A DNA stretch of 44,872 bases from Conus ventricosus. Lineage: Eukaryota; Mollusca; Gastropoda; Neogastropoda; Conidae. Made by a program: the position numbers and the translations under genes. Below are positions 31,301-43,526 of the stretch, piece after piece. Below the pieces are notes generated by a model, which saw only the letters and a list, made by a program, of their open reading frames with translations, was not told where the DNA came from and ran no database searches. The stretch is taken from the NCBI GenBank assembly GCA_018398815.1, contig JAFLJL010013982.1:1-44872 (forward strand), in the 5' to 3' direction. Numbering within the stretch: position 1 is the stretch's first letter; each line of letters begins with the position of its first letter.

Positions 31301-34300
31301 AAAGGGCGGGATGGGGGAGGAAAAAAAACCAGGGGGGGGATGGGAGGGAAAAACAGGGGGGGATGGGGGAGGGAAGAAACAGGGCGGGATGGGGGAGGAA
31401 GAAACAGGGCGGGATGGGAGGGAAGAAACAGGGGGGGATGGAAGGGAAGAAACGGGGGGGATGGGGGGGGGAAAAAAAGGGCGGGAGGGGAGGGAAGAAA
31501 CAGGCGGGTGGAAAGGGGGAAGAAACAGGGGGGGGGGGGGAGGAAGAAAAAAGGGGGATGGGGGGAAAAAAAAGAAACAGGGGGGGATGGGGGGGGGGAA
31601 AAAAGGGGGGGAAAGAAGGGAAGAAACGGGGCGGGATGGGGGGGAAAAAACGGGGGGGAGGGGGGGAAAAAGGGGCGGATGGGGGGGGGAAGAAACAGGG
31701 GGGGTGGGGGAGGGAAAAAACAGGGCGGGATGGGGGAGGGAAGAAAAGGGCGGGGGGGGGAGGGAAGAAACGGGCGGATGGGGAGGGAAGAAAAAAGGGG
31801 GGATGGGGGAGGGAAGAAACAGGGGGGGTGGGGGGGGGAAGAAACAGGGCGGGTTTTGGGGAGGGAAAAAACGGGGGGCGGGATGGGGGGGGGAAAGAAA
31901 CGGGGCGGGTGGGGAGGGAAAAAAAACGGGGCGGATGGGGAGGAAAAAACGGGCGGGATGGGGAGGAAAAACAGGCAGGATAGAGGGGGGAAAGAAAAAG
32001 GGGGGAGGGGGGGAGGGAAGAAACGGGGGGGTGGGGGAGGGAAGAAAAAGGGGGGGTTTTGGGGGAGGAAAAACGGGCGGGATGGGAGGGAAAACAGGGC
32101 GGGAGGAGGAGGGGAAGAAACGGGGGGGATGGGGAGGGAAGAACGGGCGGGTGGGGGGGAAAGAAACAGGGCGGATAGGGGGGAAGAAACGGACGGGGGG
32201 GGGAGGGAAAAACGGGGCGGGATGGGGGGGGAAAAAACGGGGCTGGATGGGGAGGGAAAAACAGGGGGGATGGGGGGGGGAAGAAACGGGCTGGGGGGGA
32301 GGGAAGAAACAGAGCGGGATGGGGGGGAAAAAGGGCGGGAGGGGGGGAGGAAAAACAGGGCGGGATGGAGGAGGAAAAAACAGGGGGGGAAAGGGGGGTT
32401 TTAAAAAACAGGAGGGGATGGGGGGGGAAAAAAACAGGGCATGAGGGGGAGGGAAAAAACAGGGGGGATGGGGGGGGGAAGAAAAGGGGGGAGGGGGGAG
32501 GGAAGAAACGGGGCTGGATGGGGAGGAAAAAAACGGGAGGGGAGGGGGGAGGAAGAAACGGGGGGGGGTGGGGGGGGAAAAAACAGGGGGGGTTTGGGGA
32601 GGAAGAACAGGGCGGATGGAGGAGGGAAGAAAGGGGGGGGTAGAGGAGGGAAGAAACGGGGGGGATGGAGGGGGGAAAAAAAGGGGCGGATGGAGGAGGT
32701 AAGAAACAGGGGGGGATGGAGGGGGGAAGAAACAGGGGGGGAAGGGGAGGAAGAAACAGGCGGGAGGGAAAGGGGGAAGAAAAGGGGCGGGATAGAGAGG
32801 AAGAAACAGGGGGGGGATGGGGGAGGAAAGAAAAGGGCAGGAGGGGGGAGGGAAAAAACGGGGGGGATGGGGAACGGAAGCAACGGGGGGGAGGGAGGGG
32901 GGAAAAAAAACGGGGCGGGATGGAGGAGGAAAAAACGGGGGGGAGGGAGGAGGAAAAACGGGGCGGGATGGGGAGGGAAGAACAGGGCGGTAGAGGAGGA
33001 AGAAACAGGGCGGGAGGGGAGGAAAAAAACAGGGCGGGTGGGGGGGGAAGAAACAGGGGGGAAGAGGGGGAAAAAACAGGGCGGGATGGGGGGGGGAAGA
33101 AACAGGGCGGGTGGAGGGGGAAAAACAGGGGGGGATAAAAAGGGGGAAAAAAAGGGGGGGAAGGGGGGGGAAAAAAAAGGGGCGGGATGGGGGCGGAAGA
33201 AACGGGCGGGATGGGGGGAAAGAAACGGCGGATAGAGGAGGGAAAAAAGGGGCGGGATGGGGGAGGAAAGAAAAGGGCGGGATGGGGGGGGGAAAAACAG
33301 GGGGGATGGGGGAGGGAAGAAACAGGGCGGATGGGGGGGGGATGAAACGGGCGGGAGGGAGGAAAGGGAAGAAACGGGGGGGATGGGGGAGGGAAAAAAA
33401 AAGGGCGGGATGGGGGGGGAAGAAAAAGGGGGGGATGGGGGACGGAAGAAACAGGGCGTAGGAGGAGGGAAGAAACGGGGCGGGATAAGGAGGAAAAAAC
33501 AGGGGGGAGGAGGGGGAAAAACAGGGCGGGATAAGGGGGGGAAAAACGGGGGGGATGGGAGGAAGAAACAGGGGGATGGGGGGGGAAAAACGGGGCGGAG
33601 GGGGAGGGAAAAACAGGGGGATGGGGGGGGAAGAAACAGGGGGGGGATGAGGGGGGAAAAGAAACAGGCGGGATGGAAAGGGAAAGAAACGGGGCGGGAG
33701 GGGGAGGGAAGAAAAAGGGCGGGATGGGGGAAAAAAGAAACAGGGCGGATGGAGGAGGGAAGAAACAGGGCGGGATAGAGAGGCAAAAAACAGGGGGGGA
33801 TGGGGAGGAAAAAACAGGGGGGGATGGGGGGGGGAAGAAACAGGGCGGGGGGGGGGAGGAAGAAACAGGCGGGGGGGGGGGGGAAACAGGCGGATGGAGG
33901 AGGAAAGAAACGGGGCAGGAGGGGGAGGAGAAACGGGACGGATGGGGGGGGAAAAAACGGGCGGATGGGGAGGAAAAACAGGCGGGATGGGGGAGGGAAG
34001 AAACGGGCCGGGGGGGGAGGGAAGAAACAGGGCGGGAGGGGGAGGGAAAAAACGGCGGGATGGGGGGGGGGAAGAAACGGGGCGATGGGGGGAGGAAGAA
34101 ACAGGGCGGGATGGAGGAGGGAAGAAACAGGGCGGGATGGGGGAGGGAAGAAACAGGACGGGATGGGGGAGGGAAGAAACAGGGCGGGTTAGGGGAGGAA
34201 GAAACACGGCTGATGGGGGAGGGACGAACAGGGCGGGATGGGGGAGGGAAGAAACAGGGCTGGATGGGGGAGGAAAGAAAGAGGACGGGATGGGGGAGGG

Positions 34301-37275
34301 AAGAAACAGGGCGGGATGGGGAGGGAAGAAACAGGGCGGGATTGGGGAGGGAAGAAAAGGGCGGGATGGAGGAGGGAAGAAACAGGGCGGGTAGAGGAGG
34401 GAAGAAACAGGGGGGGATGGAGGAGGAAGAAACAGGGCGGGATGGAGGAGGGAAGAAACAGGGCGGGATGGAGGAGGGAAGAGACAGGGGGGGATGGAAG
34501 AGGGAAGAAACAGGGCGGGATGGGGGAGGGAAGAAAAGGGCGGGAGGGGGGACGGAAGAAACAGGGCGGGATGGAGGAGGGAAGAAACAGGGCGGGTTTA
34601 GAGGAGGGAAGAAACGGGGCGGGATGGGGGAGGAAAGAAACGGGGCAGGACGGGGGAGGGAAGAAAACAGGGCGGGATGGGGGAGGGAAGAAACAGGGCG
34701 GGATGGGGGGGGGAAAAAAACAGGGGGGGGATGGAGGAGGGAAGAAACAGGGCGGGATGGGGGAGGGAAGAAACAGGACGGGATGGGGAGGGAAGAAACG
34801 GGGCGGGATGGGGGAGGGAAGAAACAGGGCGGGATGGGGGAGGGAAGAAACAGGGCTGGATGGGGGAGGTAAGAAACAGGGCTGGATGGGGGAGGGAAGA
34901 AACAGGGCGGGATGGGGGAGGGAAGAAACAGGGGGGGGATTGGGGAGGAAGAAAACAGGGGGGATGGAGGGGGGAAAGAAACAGGGCGGGATGGGGGAGG
35001 GAAGAACAGGACGGGATGGGGGAGGGAAGAAACAGGGCGGGATGGGGGAGGGAAGAAACACGGGGGGATGGGGGAGGGAAGAAACAGGGCGGGATAGAGG
35101 AGGGATGAACAGGGGGGGATGGAGGAGGGAAGAAACAGGGCGGGATGGGGAGGGAAGAAAAACGGCGGGATGGGGGAGGGAAGAAACAGGGCGGGATAGA
35201 GGAGGGAAGAAACAGGGCGGGATGGAGGAGGGAAGAAACGGGGCGGGTGGAGGAGGGAAGAAACAGGGCGGGATGGAGGAGGGAAGAAACAGGGCGGGAG
35301 GGAGGAGGGAAGAAACAGGGCGGGATGGAGGGGGGAAGAAACAGGGCGGGATAGAGGAGGGAAGAAACAGGGCGGATGGAAGAGGGAAGAAACAGGGCGG
35401 GATAGAGGAGGAAGAAACAGGGCGGGATGGAGGGGGAAGAAACAGGGCGGATGGAGGGGGGAAGAAACGGGGCGGGATGGGGGAGGGAAGAAACAGGGCG
35501 GGATAGAGGAGGGAAGAAACAGGGCGGGATGGAGGAGGGAAGAAACAGAGCGGGATGGGGGAGGGAAGAAACAGGGCGGGATGGGGGAGGGAAGAAATGG
35601 GGCGGGATGGGGGAGGGAAGAAAACAGGGCGGGAGGGGGGAGGGAAGAAACAGGGCTGGATGGGGAGGGAAGAAACAGGGCGGAATGGGGGAGGGAAGAA
35701 ACAGGGCGGGATGGGGGAGGAAGAAAACAGGGCGGGATTGAGGAGGGAAGAAACAGGGCGGGATGGGGGGGGGAAGAAACAGGGCGGGATGGGGAGAAGA
35801 AACGGGGCGGGATGGGGGAGGGAAGAAACAGGGCTGGATGGGTGGGGAAAGAAAACAGACGGGATGGGGGAGGGAAGAAACAGGGCGGGATGGGGGAGGG
35901 AAAGAAACAGGGCGGGATTGGGGGGGGAAGGAACAGGGCGGGATGGAGGAGGGAAGAAACAGGGGGGGATGAGGAGGGAAGAAACGGGGCGGGATGGAGG
36001 ATGGAAAAAACAGGGCGGGATGGAGGAGGGAAGAAACAGGGCGGGATGGAGGAGGAAAAAACAGGGCGGGATGGGGGAGGGAAGAACAGGGCGGGATAGA
36101 GGGGGGAAAAGAAACAGGGGGATGGAGGAGGGAAGAAACAGGGCGGGTTTAGAGGAGGGAAGAAACAGGGCGGGATGGGGGAGGGAAGAAACAGGGCGGG
36201 ATGGAGGAGGGAAGAAACAGGGGGGATGGGGGAGGAAGAAACAGGGCGGGATGGAGGAGGGAAGAAACAGGGCGGATAGAGGAGGGAAGAAACAGGGCGG
36301 GAATGGGACAAAAGAAACAGGGCGGGATGGGGGGGGGAAAAAACAGGGCGGGATGGAGGAGGGAAGAAACAGGGCGGGATGGGGGGGGGAAAAGAACGGG
36401 GCGGGATGGGGGGAGAAGAAACAGGGCGGGATGGGGGAGGGAAGAAACAGGGCGGGATGGAGGAGGGAAGAAACAGGGGGGATGGAGGAGGGAAGAAACA
36501 GGGCGGGATGGGGGAGGGAAGAAAAGGGGCGGGATGGGGGAGGGAAGAATCAGGGCGGGATGGGGGAGGGAAGAAGCAGGGCGGGATGGGGAGGGAAAAA
36601 AACAGGGGGGGAGGGAGGAGGGAAGAAACAGGGCGGGATGGAGGAGGGAAGAAACAGGGCGGGATGGGGGGAGGGAAGAAACAGGGCGGGATAGAGGAGG
36701 GGAAAACAGGGCGGGATGGAGGAGGGAAGAAACAGGGCGGGATGGAGGAGGGAAGAAACAGGGCGGGATGGGGGAGGGAAGAAACAGGGCGGGATGGAGG
36801 AGGGAAAAAAACGGGCGGGATGGGGGGAGGAAGAAACAGGGCGGGATGGGGGGGGAGGAAGAAACAGGGTTTGATGGGGGGGGAAGAAACAGGGCGGGAT
36901 GGGGAGGGACGAAACAGGGGGGGATGGGGGAGGGAAGAAACAGGGGGGATGGGGGGGGAAAAAAACAGGGGGATGGGGGAGGGAGGAACAGGGCGGGATA
37001 GAGGGGGGGAAAAAAACAGGGCGGGATGGGGAGGGAAGAAACAGGGCGGGATGGGGGAGGAAGAAACAGGGCGGGATGGGGGAGGGAAGAAACAGGGCGG
37101 GATGGGGGGGGGAAGAAACAGGGCGGGAGGGGGGAGGGAAGAAACAGGGCGGAATGGGGGAGGGAAGAAAAGGCGGGATGGGGGGGGGAAAGAAACAGGG
37201 CGGGATGGAGGAGGGAAGAAACAGGCGGGATGGGGGAGGGAAGAAAAGGGCGGAATGGTGGAGGAGAGGAGATGA
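25330..37275 (+). repeat. Satellite array, 26-bp G-rich unit, ~450 copies, left ~8.8 kb blurred
   Basis: The clean unit (about 34.1-37.27 kb) is GATGGGGGAGGGAAGAAACA followed by GGGCGG; common variants have GATGGAGGAG or GATAGAGGAG. To the left the same 26-bp rhythm persists, but G- and A-runs swell, C in GGGCGG is often G, and lengths wander, increasingly so towards 25.3 kb. 26 is not a multiple of 3 and the unit lacks stops in several frames. This produces open frames of up to 2,902 codons (27603-36311 minus), made of Pro/Phe/Ser/Leu or Gly/Lys/Glu/Arg only. They are not genes. Confidence 0.95.
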
Positions 37276-37871
37276 AAGGAGGAAGAAGAATCTGATATAA
37301 ATTAGGTTGGCTGCCTAATTCAGAATCAGCAAGCAAGTTCAGAGAGTAAACAAGAGGGTACACACGAAACAAGCAAGAAGCAAGTTGATCAAGCTGTGTT
37401 GAAGTAGCATTAAAGGGAAACCACAGTATTACTACGACAAATGAAATGGACGTAACGACAGACCCCTGACACCACATCATGAAATACAACATTATATGAT
37501 AAAGGAAAAAATATCACGTAATAATTTTAACTGACATGTGATGTTGTAAAAAAAAATGAATTCGTTATGCATGAAATAGCGCATTCGGTAAAACATAACG
37601 ATCTAACCAAGTGAACCACACGTAGAATAACGCATAGTTATGATTAAGGACACTAAAACGAAGTGACACGCTGATCGATCAATCAACATCCCCATTCATC
37701 ATTTCGTTACTCCCAAACAAGCAGAAGCCGCTATTTTCTCAGCAGCGGTGCCATCCAAACAGAGTGACCACCGACACGATAGGCAAGGGCCTAACTGTGA
37801 AAATGACGGGCAACGGGTAATCTCCCTTTATGATATCAGGTTTCAGCTGTGGCGTTCTCCGACATTGGTGA
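37276..37871. other. Unique spacer between two arrays, no gene seen
   Basis: About 600 bp of clean, AT-leaning sequence. No reading frame longer than about 70 codons has sensible composition, and no RNA gene or transposon signature was recognised. Confidence 0.5.
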
Positions 37872-40800
37872 TTAAGGAACAGGCAGGAGGAGAGGTCTAC
37901 TGATTCATTGATTGGGGAGACAGGAAGGAGAAGAGGTCTGTTGATCAATTGATGACTGGAAGAGACGGCAGGAGAAGAGGGCTGTTGGTTCTTGATTGGA
38001 GGAGGGCAGGCAGGAGAAGAGGTCTATTGATTCATTGAGACTGGAAGAGACTGGCAGGAGAAAAGGTCTATTGATTCATTGATTGGAGGAGACAGGCAGG
38101 TGAAGAGGTCTATTGATTCATTGATTGGAGGAACAGGAAGGAGAAGAGGTCTATTGATTCATTGATGACTGGAAGAGACTGGCAGGAGAAGAGGTCCCAT
38201 TGATTCTTGATTTGGGGGAGACAGGCAGGTGAAAAAAGGACTATTGATTCATTGACTGGAGGAGACAGGAAGGAGAAGAGGTCTATTGATTCATTGATTG
38301 GAGGGGGACAGGCAGGGAGAAGAGGTCTATTGATTCATTTATGAATGGAAGAGACTGGGAGGAGAAGAGGTCTATTAAATCATTGCTTGGGGGAGACAGG
38401 GGGAGAAGAGTCTATGATTCATTGATTGGAGGAGACAGGAAGGACAAGAGGTTCTGTTGATTCATTGATTGGAGGGGACAGGCAGGAGAAGAGGTCTATT
38501 GATTCATTGATTGGAGGAGACAGGCAGGAGAAGAGGTCTGTTGATTCATTGATTGGAGGAGACAGGCAGGAGAAGAGGTCTATTGATTTATGATTAACTC
38601 GAAGAGACTGGCAGGGAAAAGGTCTACTGATTCATTTATTGGAGGAGGGCAGGCAGGGGAGGACGTCTATTGATTCATTGATTGGAGGAGACAGGGAGGA
38701 GAAGAGGTCTATTGATTAAAGATTAACTGGAAGGACTGGCAGGAGAAAAGGGTCTATTGATTCATTGATTGGAGGAGACAGGCAGGAGAAAGGGTTTATT
38801 GATTCATTGATGACTGGAGAGACTGGCAGGAGAAGAGGTCTATTGATTCATTGACTGGGGGGGGACAGGAAGGAGAAGAGGTCCATTGATTCATTGATTG
38901 GAGGAGACAGGCAGGGGAAGAGTTCTACTGATTCTTTGATTGGAGGAGATAGGGAAAGGGGAAAGGGTTTTTTGATTCATTGATGACTGGAAGAGACTGG
39001 CAGGAGAAGAGGTCTATTGATTCATTGACTGGAGGAGACTGGAAGGAGAAGAGGTCTATTGCTTTATTTATTAGGTAGACTGGCAGCAGAAGAGTTCTAT
39101 TGATTCATTGACTGGAGGAGACAGTAAGGAGAAGAGTCTATTTAATTTATTGATGACTGGAAGAGACTGGCAGAGAAGAGGTCTATTGATTCATTGACTG
39201 GGAAACAGGCAGGAGAAGAGGTCTTATTATTCATTGATTGGAGGAGACAGGAAGGAGAAGAGGTCTTATTGATTCATTGATTGGGGAGGAGACAGGAAGG
39301 AGAAGAGTTTTTATTGATTCATTGATTGGGAGACAGGAAGGAGAAGAGGTCTATTGATTCATTGATTGGAGGAGACAGGAAGGAGAAGAGGTCATTTATT
39401 CGGTGGTGACTGGAAGAGACTGGCAAGGAGAAGATGTCTATTGATTCATTGGTTGGAGGAGACAGACAGGAGAAGAGGTCTACGATTCCTGATTGGAGGA
39501 GACTGGCAGGTAAGAGGTCTACTGATTCATTGATTGGGGGAGACAGACAGGAGAATAGGTATATGATTCATTGATTGGAAGAGACAGGAGGAGGAGAGAT
39601 CTACTGATTCATTGATGATTGAAGAAGACAGGCAGGAGAAGAGGTCCATTGATTCATTGATTGGAGGAGACAGGCAGGAGAAGAGGTCTATTGATTCATT
39701 GGTTACTGGAAGAGACTGGCAGGAGAAGAGGTCTATTGATTCATTGACTGGAAGAGACAGGCAGGAAACGAATCCTATTGCTTCATTGATTGGAGGAGAC
39801 TGACAGGCGAAGAGGTCTATTGATTCATTGATGATTGTAAAAGACAGGCAGGAGAAAAGGTCTATTGATTCATTGGTTACTGGAAGAGACTGGCAGGAGA
39901 AGAGGTCTATTGATTCATTGACTGGGGGAGACAGGCAGAGAAGAGGTCCATTGATTCATTGATTGGAGGATCCTGGCAGGAGAAGAGGTCTACTGATTAA
40001 TTGACTGGAGGATGCAGGCAGGAGAAGAGGTCTACTGATTCATTGATTGGGGGAGACAGGCAGGAGAAAAGGTCTATTGATTCATAGATTGGAAGAGACA
40101 GGAAGGGGAAGAGGTCTATTGATTCATTGATGATTGGAGGAGACAGGCTGGAGGAGAGGTCTATTGATTCATTGATTGGAAGAGACAGGAAGAAGAGGTC
40201 TATTGATTCATTGGTGACTGGCAGAGACAGGCTGGAGTCTATTGATTCATTGATTGGAGGAGATAGGCAGGAGAAGAGTTCTATCGAGTCATTGGTGACT
40301 GGAAGAGACAGGCAGTAAAAGAGGTCTATTGATCCATTGATTGGAGGAGACAGGCTGGAGAAGAGGTCTATTGATTCATTGATTTGAGGAGACAGGCAGG
40401 AGAAGAGGTCTATCGAGTCATTGGTGACTGGAAGAGACAGGCAGTAAAAGAGGTCTATTGATCCATTGATTGGAGGAGACAGGCTGGAGAAGAGGTCTAT
40501 TGATTCATTGATTTGAGGAGACAGGCAGGAGAAGAGGTCTATCGATTAATTGGTGACTGGAAGAGACAGTCTGGAGAAGAGGTCTATTGGTTCATTGACT
40601 GGGGGAGACAGGCAGGAGAAGAGGTCTATCGATTCCTTGATTGGATGAGACAGGCAGGAGATGAGGTCTATCGATTCATTGGTGACTGGAAGAGACTGGC
40701 AGGAGAAGAGGTCTATTGATTCATTGACTGGGGGAGACAGGCAGGAGAAGAGGTCTATTGATTCATTGATTGGAATAGACAGGCAGGAGAAGAGGTCTAT

Positions 40801-41455
40801 TGATTCATTGACTGGGGGAGACAGGCAGGAGAAGAGGTCTATCGATTCCTTGATTGGAGGAGACTGGCAGGAGAATAGGTCTATCGATTCATTGACTAGG
40901 GGAAACAGGCAGGGGAAGAGGTCTATCGATTCATTGGTGACTGGAAGAGACTGGCAGGAGAAGAGGTCTATTGATTCATTGACTGGGGGAGACAGGCAGG
41001 AGAAGAGGTCTATCGATTCCTTGATTGGAGGAGACTGGCAGGAGAAGAGGTCTATCGATTCATTGACTGGGGGAAACAGGCAGGGGAAGAGGTCTATCGA
41101 TTCATTGGTGACTGGAAGAGACTGGCAGGAGAAGAGGTCTATTGATTCATTGATTGGATGAGACAGGCAGGAGAAGAGGTCTATTGATTCATTGATTGGA
41201 TGAGACAGGCAGGAGAAGAGGTCTATTGATTCATTGATTGGATGAGACAGGCAGGAGAAGAGGTCTATCGATTCATTGGTGACTGGAAGAGACTGGCAGG
41301 GGAAGAGGTCTATCGATTCATTGGTGACTGGAAGAGACAGGCAGGAGAAGAGGTCTATCGATTCATTGGTGACTGGAAGAGACTGGCAGGAGAAGAGGTC
41401 TATCGATTCATTGGTGACTGGAAGAGACTGGCAGGAGAAGAGGTCTATTGATTCA
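37872..41455 (+). repeat. Minisatellite, 42/45-bp units, ~83 copies
   Basis: The 42-bp unit is ATTGGAGGAGACAGGCAGGA followed by GAAGAGGTCTATTGATTCAT and TG. The 45-bp form has GGTGACTGGAAGAGACTGGC in place of the GGAGGAGACAGGC part. The right part (39.6-41.45 kb) is regular; the left part shows indels and G-run swelling like the neighbouring satellite. Both unit lengths are multiples of three, so a plus frame (RQEKRSIDSLIGGD type) and a minus frame (ESIDLFSCLSPPVN type, open 40546-41529) stay open. Confidence 0.96.
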
Positions 41456-41729
<274 letters not shown>

Positions 41730-41730
41730 C

Positions 41731-41758
41731 TCTTTCTCTCTATCTCTCTCTCTTTCTC

Positions 41759-41826
<68 letters not shown>
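41731..41826. repeat. (TC)n microsatellite with few interruptions
   Basis: CT dinucleotides with TTTCTC, CTATCTC and CCCTC interruptions in the left half and a pure right half. Confidence 0.97.
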
Positions 41827-41828
<2 letters not shown>

Positions 41829-41861
41829 CCCAAAGTCGTCGTGATGGCTGATGCAGTGTCA

Positions 41862-42952
41862 TCTCTCCCAGCCCCTGTCCAGGGAGTGACCTAGGATCTG
41901 TCAGTCATCTTTTCCAGCCCCTGTCTAGGGAGTGACCTAGGATCCGTCATCTCTCCTAATCCCTGTCTAGGGAGTGACCTAGGATCTGTCATCTCTCCCA
42001 GCCCATGTCTAGGGAGTGACCTAGGATCTGTCATCTCTCCTAGCCCCTGTCCAGGGAATGACCTAGGATCTGTCAGTCATCTCTTCCAGCTCCTGTCTAG
42101 GGAGTGACCTAGGATCTGTCAGTCATCTCTTCCAGCCCCTGTCTAGGGAGTGACCTAGGATCCGTCAGTCATCTCTCCCAGCCCCTGTCTAGGGAGTGAC
42201 CTAGGATCTGTCAGTCATCTCTTCCAGCCCCTGTCTAGGGAGCGACCTAGGATCTGTCAGTCATCTCTTCCAGCCCTGTCTAGGGAGTGACCTAGGATCT
42301 GTAAGTCATCTCTTCCAGCCCCTGTCTAGGGAGTGACCTAGGATCTGTCAGTCATCTCTTCCAGCCCCTGTCTAGGGAGTGACATAGGATCTGTCAGTCA
42401 TCTCTCCCAGCCCCTGTCTAGGGAGTGACCAAGGATCTGTAAGTCATCTCTTCCAGGCCCTGTATAGGGAGTGACATAGGATCTGTTATCTCTCTCAGCC
42501 CCTGTCTAGGGAGTGACCTAGCATCTGTCATATCTCCTAGCCCCTGTCTAGGGAGTGACCTAGGATCTGTCATCTCTTCCAGCCCCTGTCTAGGGAGTGA
42601 CCTAGGATCTTTCATCTCTTCCAGCCCATGTCTAGGGAGTGACCTAGGATCTGTCATCTCTTCCAGCCCCTGTCTAGGGAGTGACCTAGGATCTGTCAGT
42701 CATCTCTTCCAGCCCCTGTCTAGGAAGTGACCTGGGATCTGTCATCTCTTCCAGCCCTGTCTAGGGAGTGACCTAGGATCTGTCATCTCTTCCAGCCCCT
42801 GTCTAGGGAGTGACCTAGGATCTGTCATCTCTCCTAGCCCCTGTCTAGGGAGTGACCTAGGATCTATTATCTCTCCTAGCCCCTGTCTAGGGAGTGACCT
42901 AGGATCTGTCATCTCTTCCAGCCCCTGTCTAGGGAGTGACCTAGGATCTGTC
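41862..42952 (+). repeat. Minisatellite, 42/46-bp units, ~25 copies
   Basis: Unit CCAGCCCCTGTCTAGGGAGT followed by GACCTAGGATCTGTCATCTC and TT; the longer form inserts AGTC after CTGTC. Each unit contains GACCTAGGATC, with a CCTAGG palindrome. The flanks (42953-43136) are unique sequence with no gene. Confidence 0.96.
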
Positions 42953-43134
42953 CATCACCTTCCTGTCTGCTGTGGGCTTTCTGTTCATAGAGAAGCACCC
43001 AGTAGCCCTGAGACCATGAACAAGTTGGATCTGACATGAAACTTTCCGTTTTACCCATCAGTAGGTCTTGTAGGCATCTGTTTGATTTCCATTCTACCCA
43101 TCAGCATTAAAAGCAATACTATTCGATGACTTGG

Positions 43135-43451
<317 letters not shown>

Positions 43452-43526
43452 TTTAACAGGACGAAAAAAAAACCCGCTCCCTTTTCAGCGTCTCTGAGAA
43501 ATCTCTAAATGAGAAAAGTCAGATAC

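Noticed and set aside
25679..36311. Minus-strand open frames of 2,842 and 2,902 codons and plus-strand frames of up to 1,420 codons
   Set aside because: They are translations of the 26-bp repeat, made of four or five amino acids, and exist in several frames at once. No start, promoter or domain is seen.
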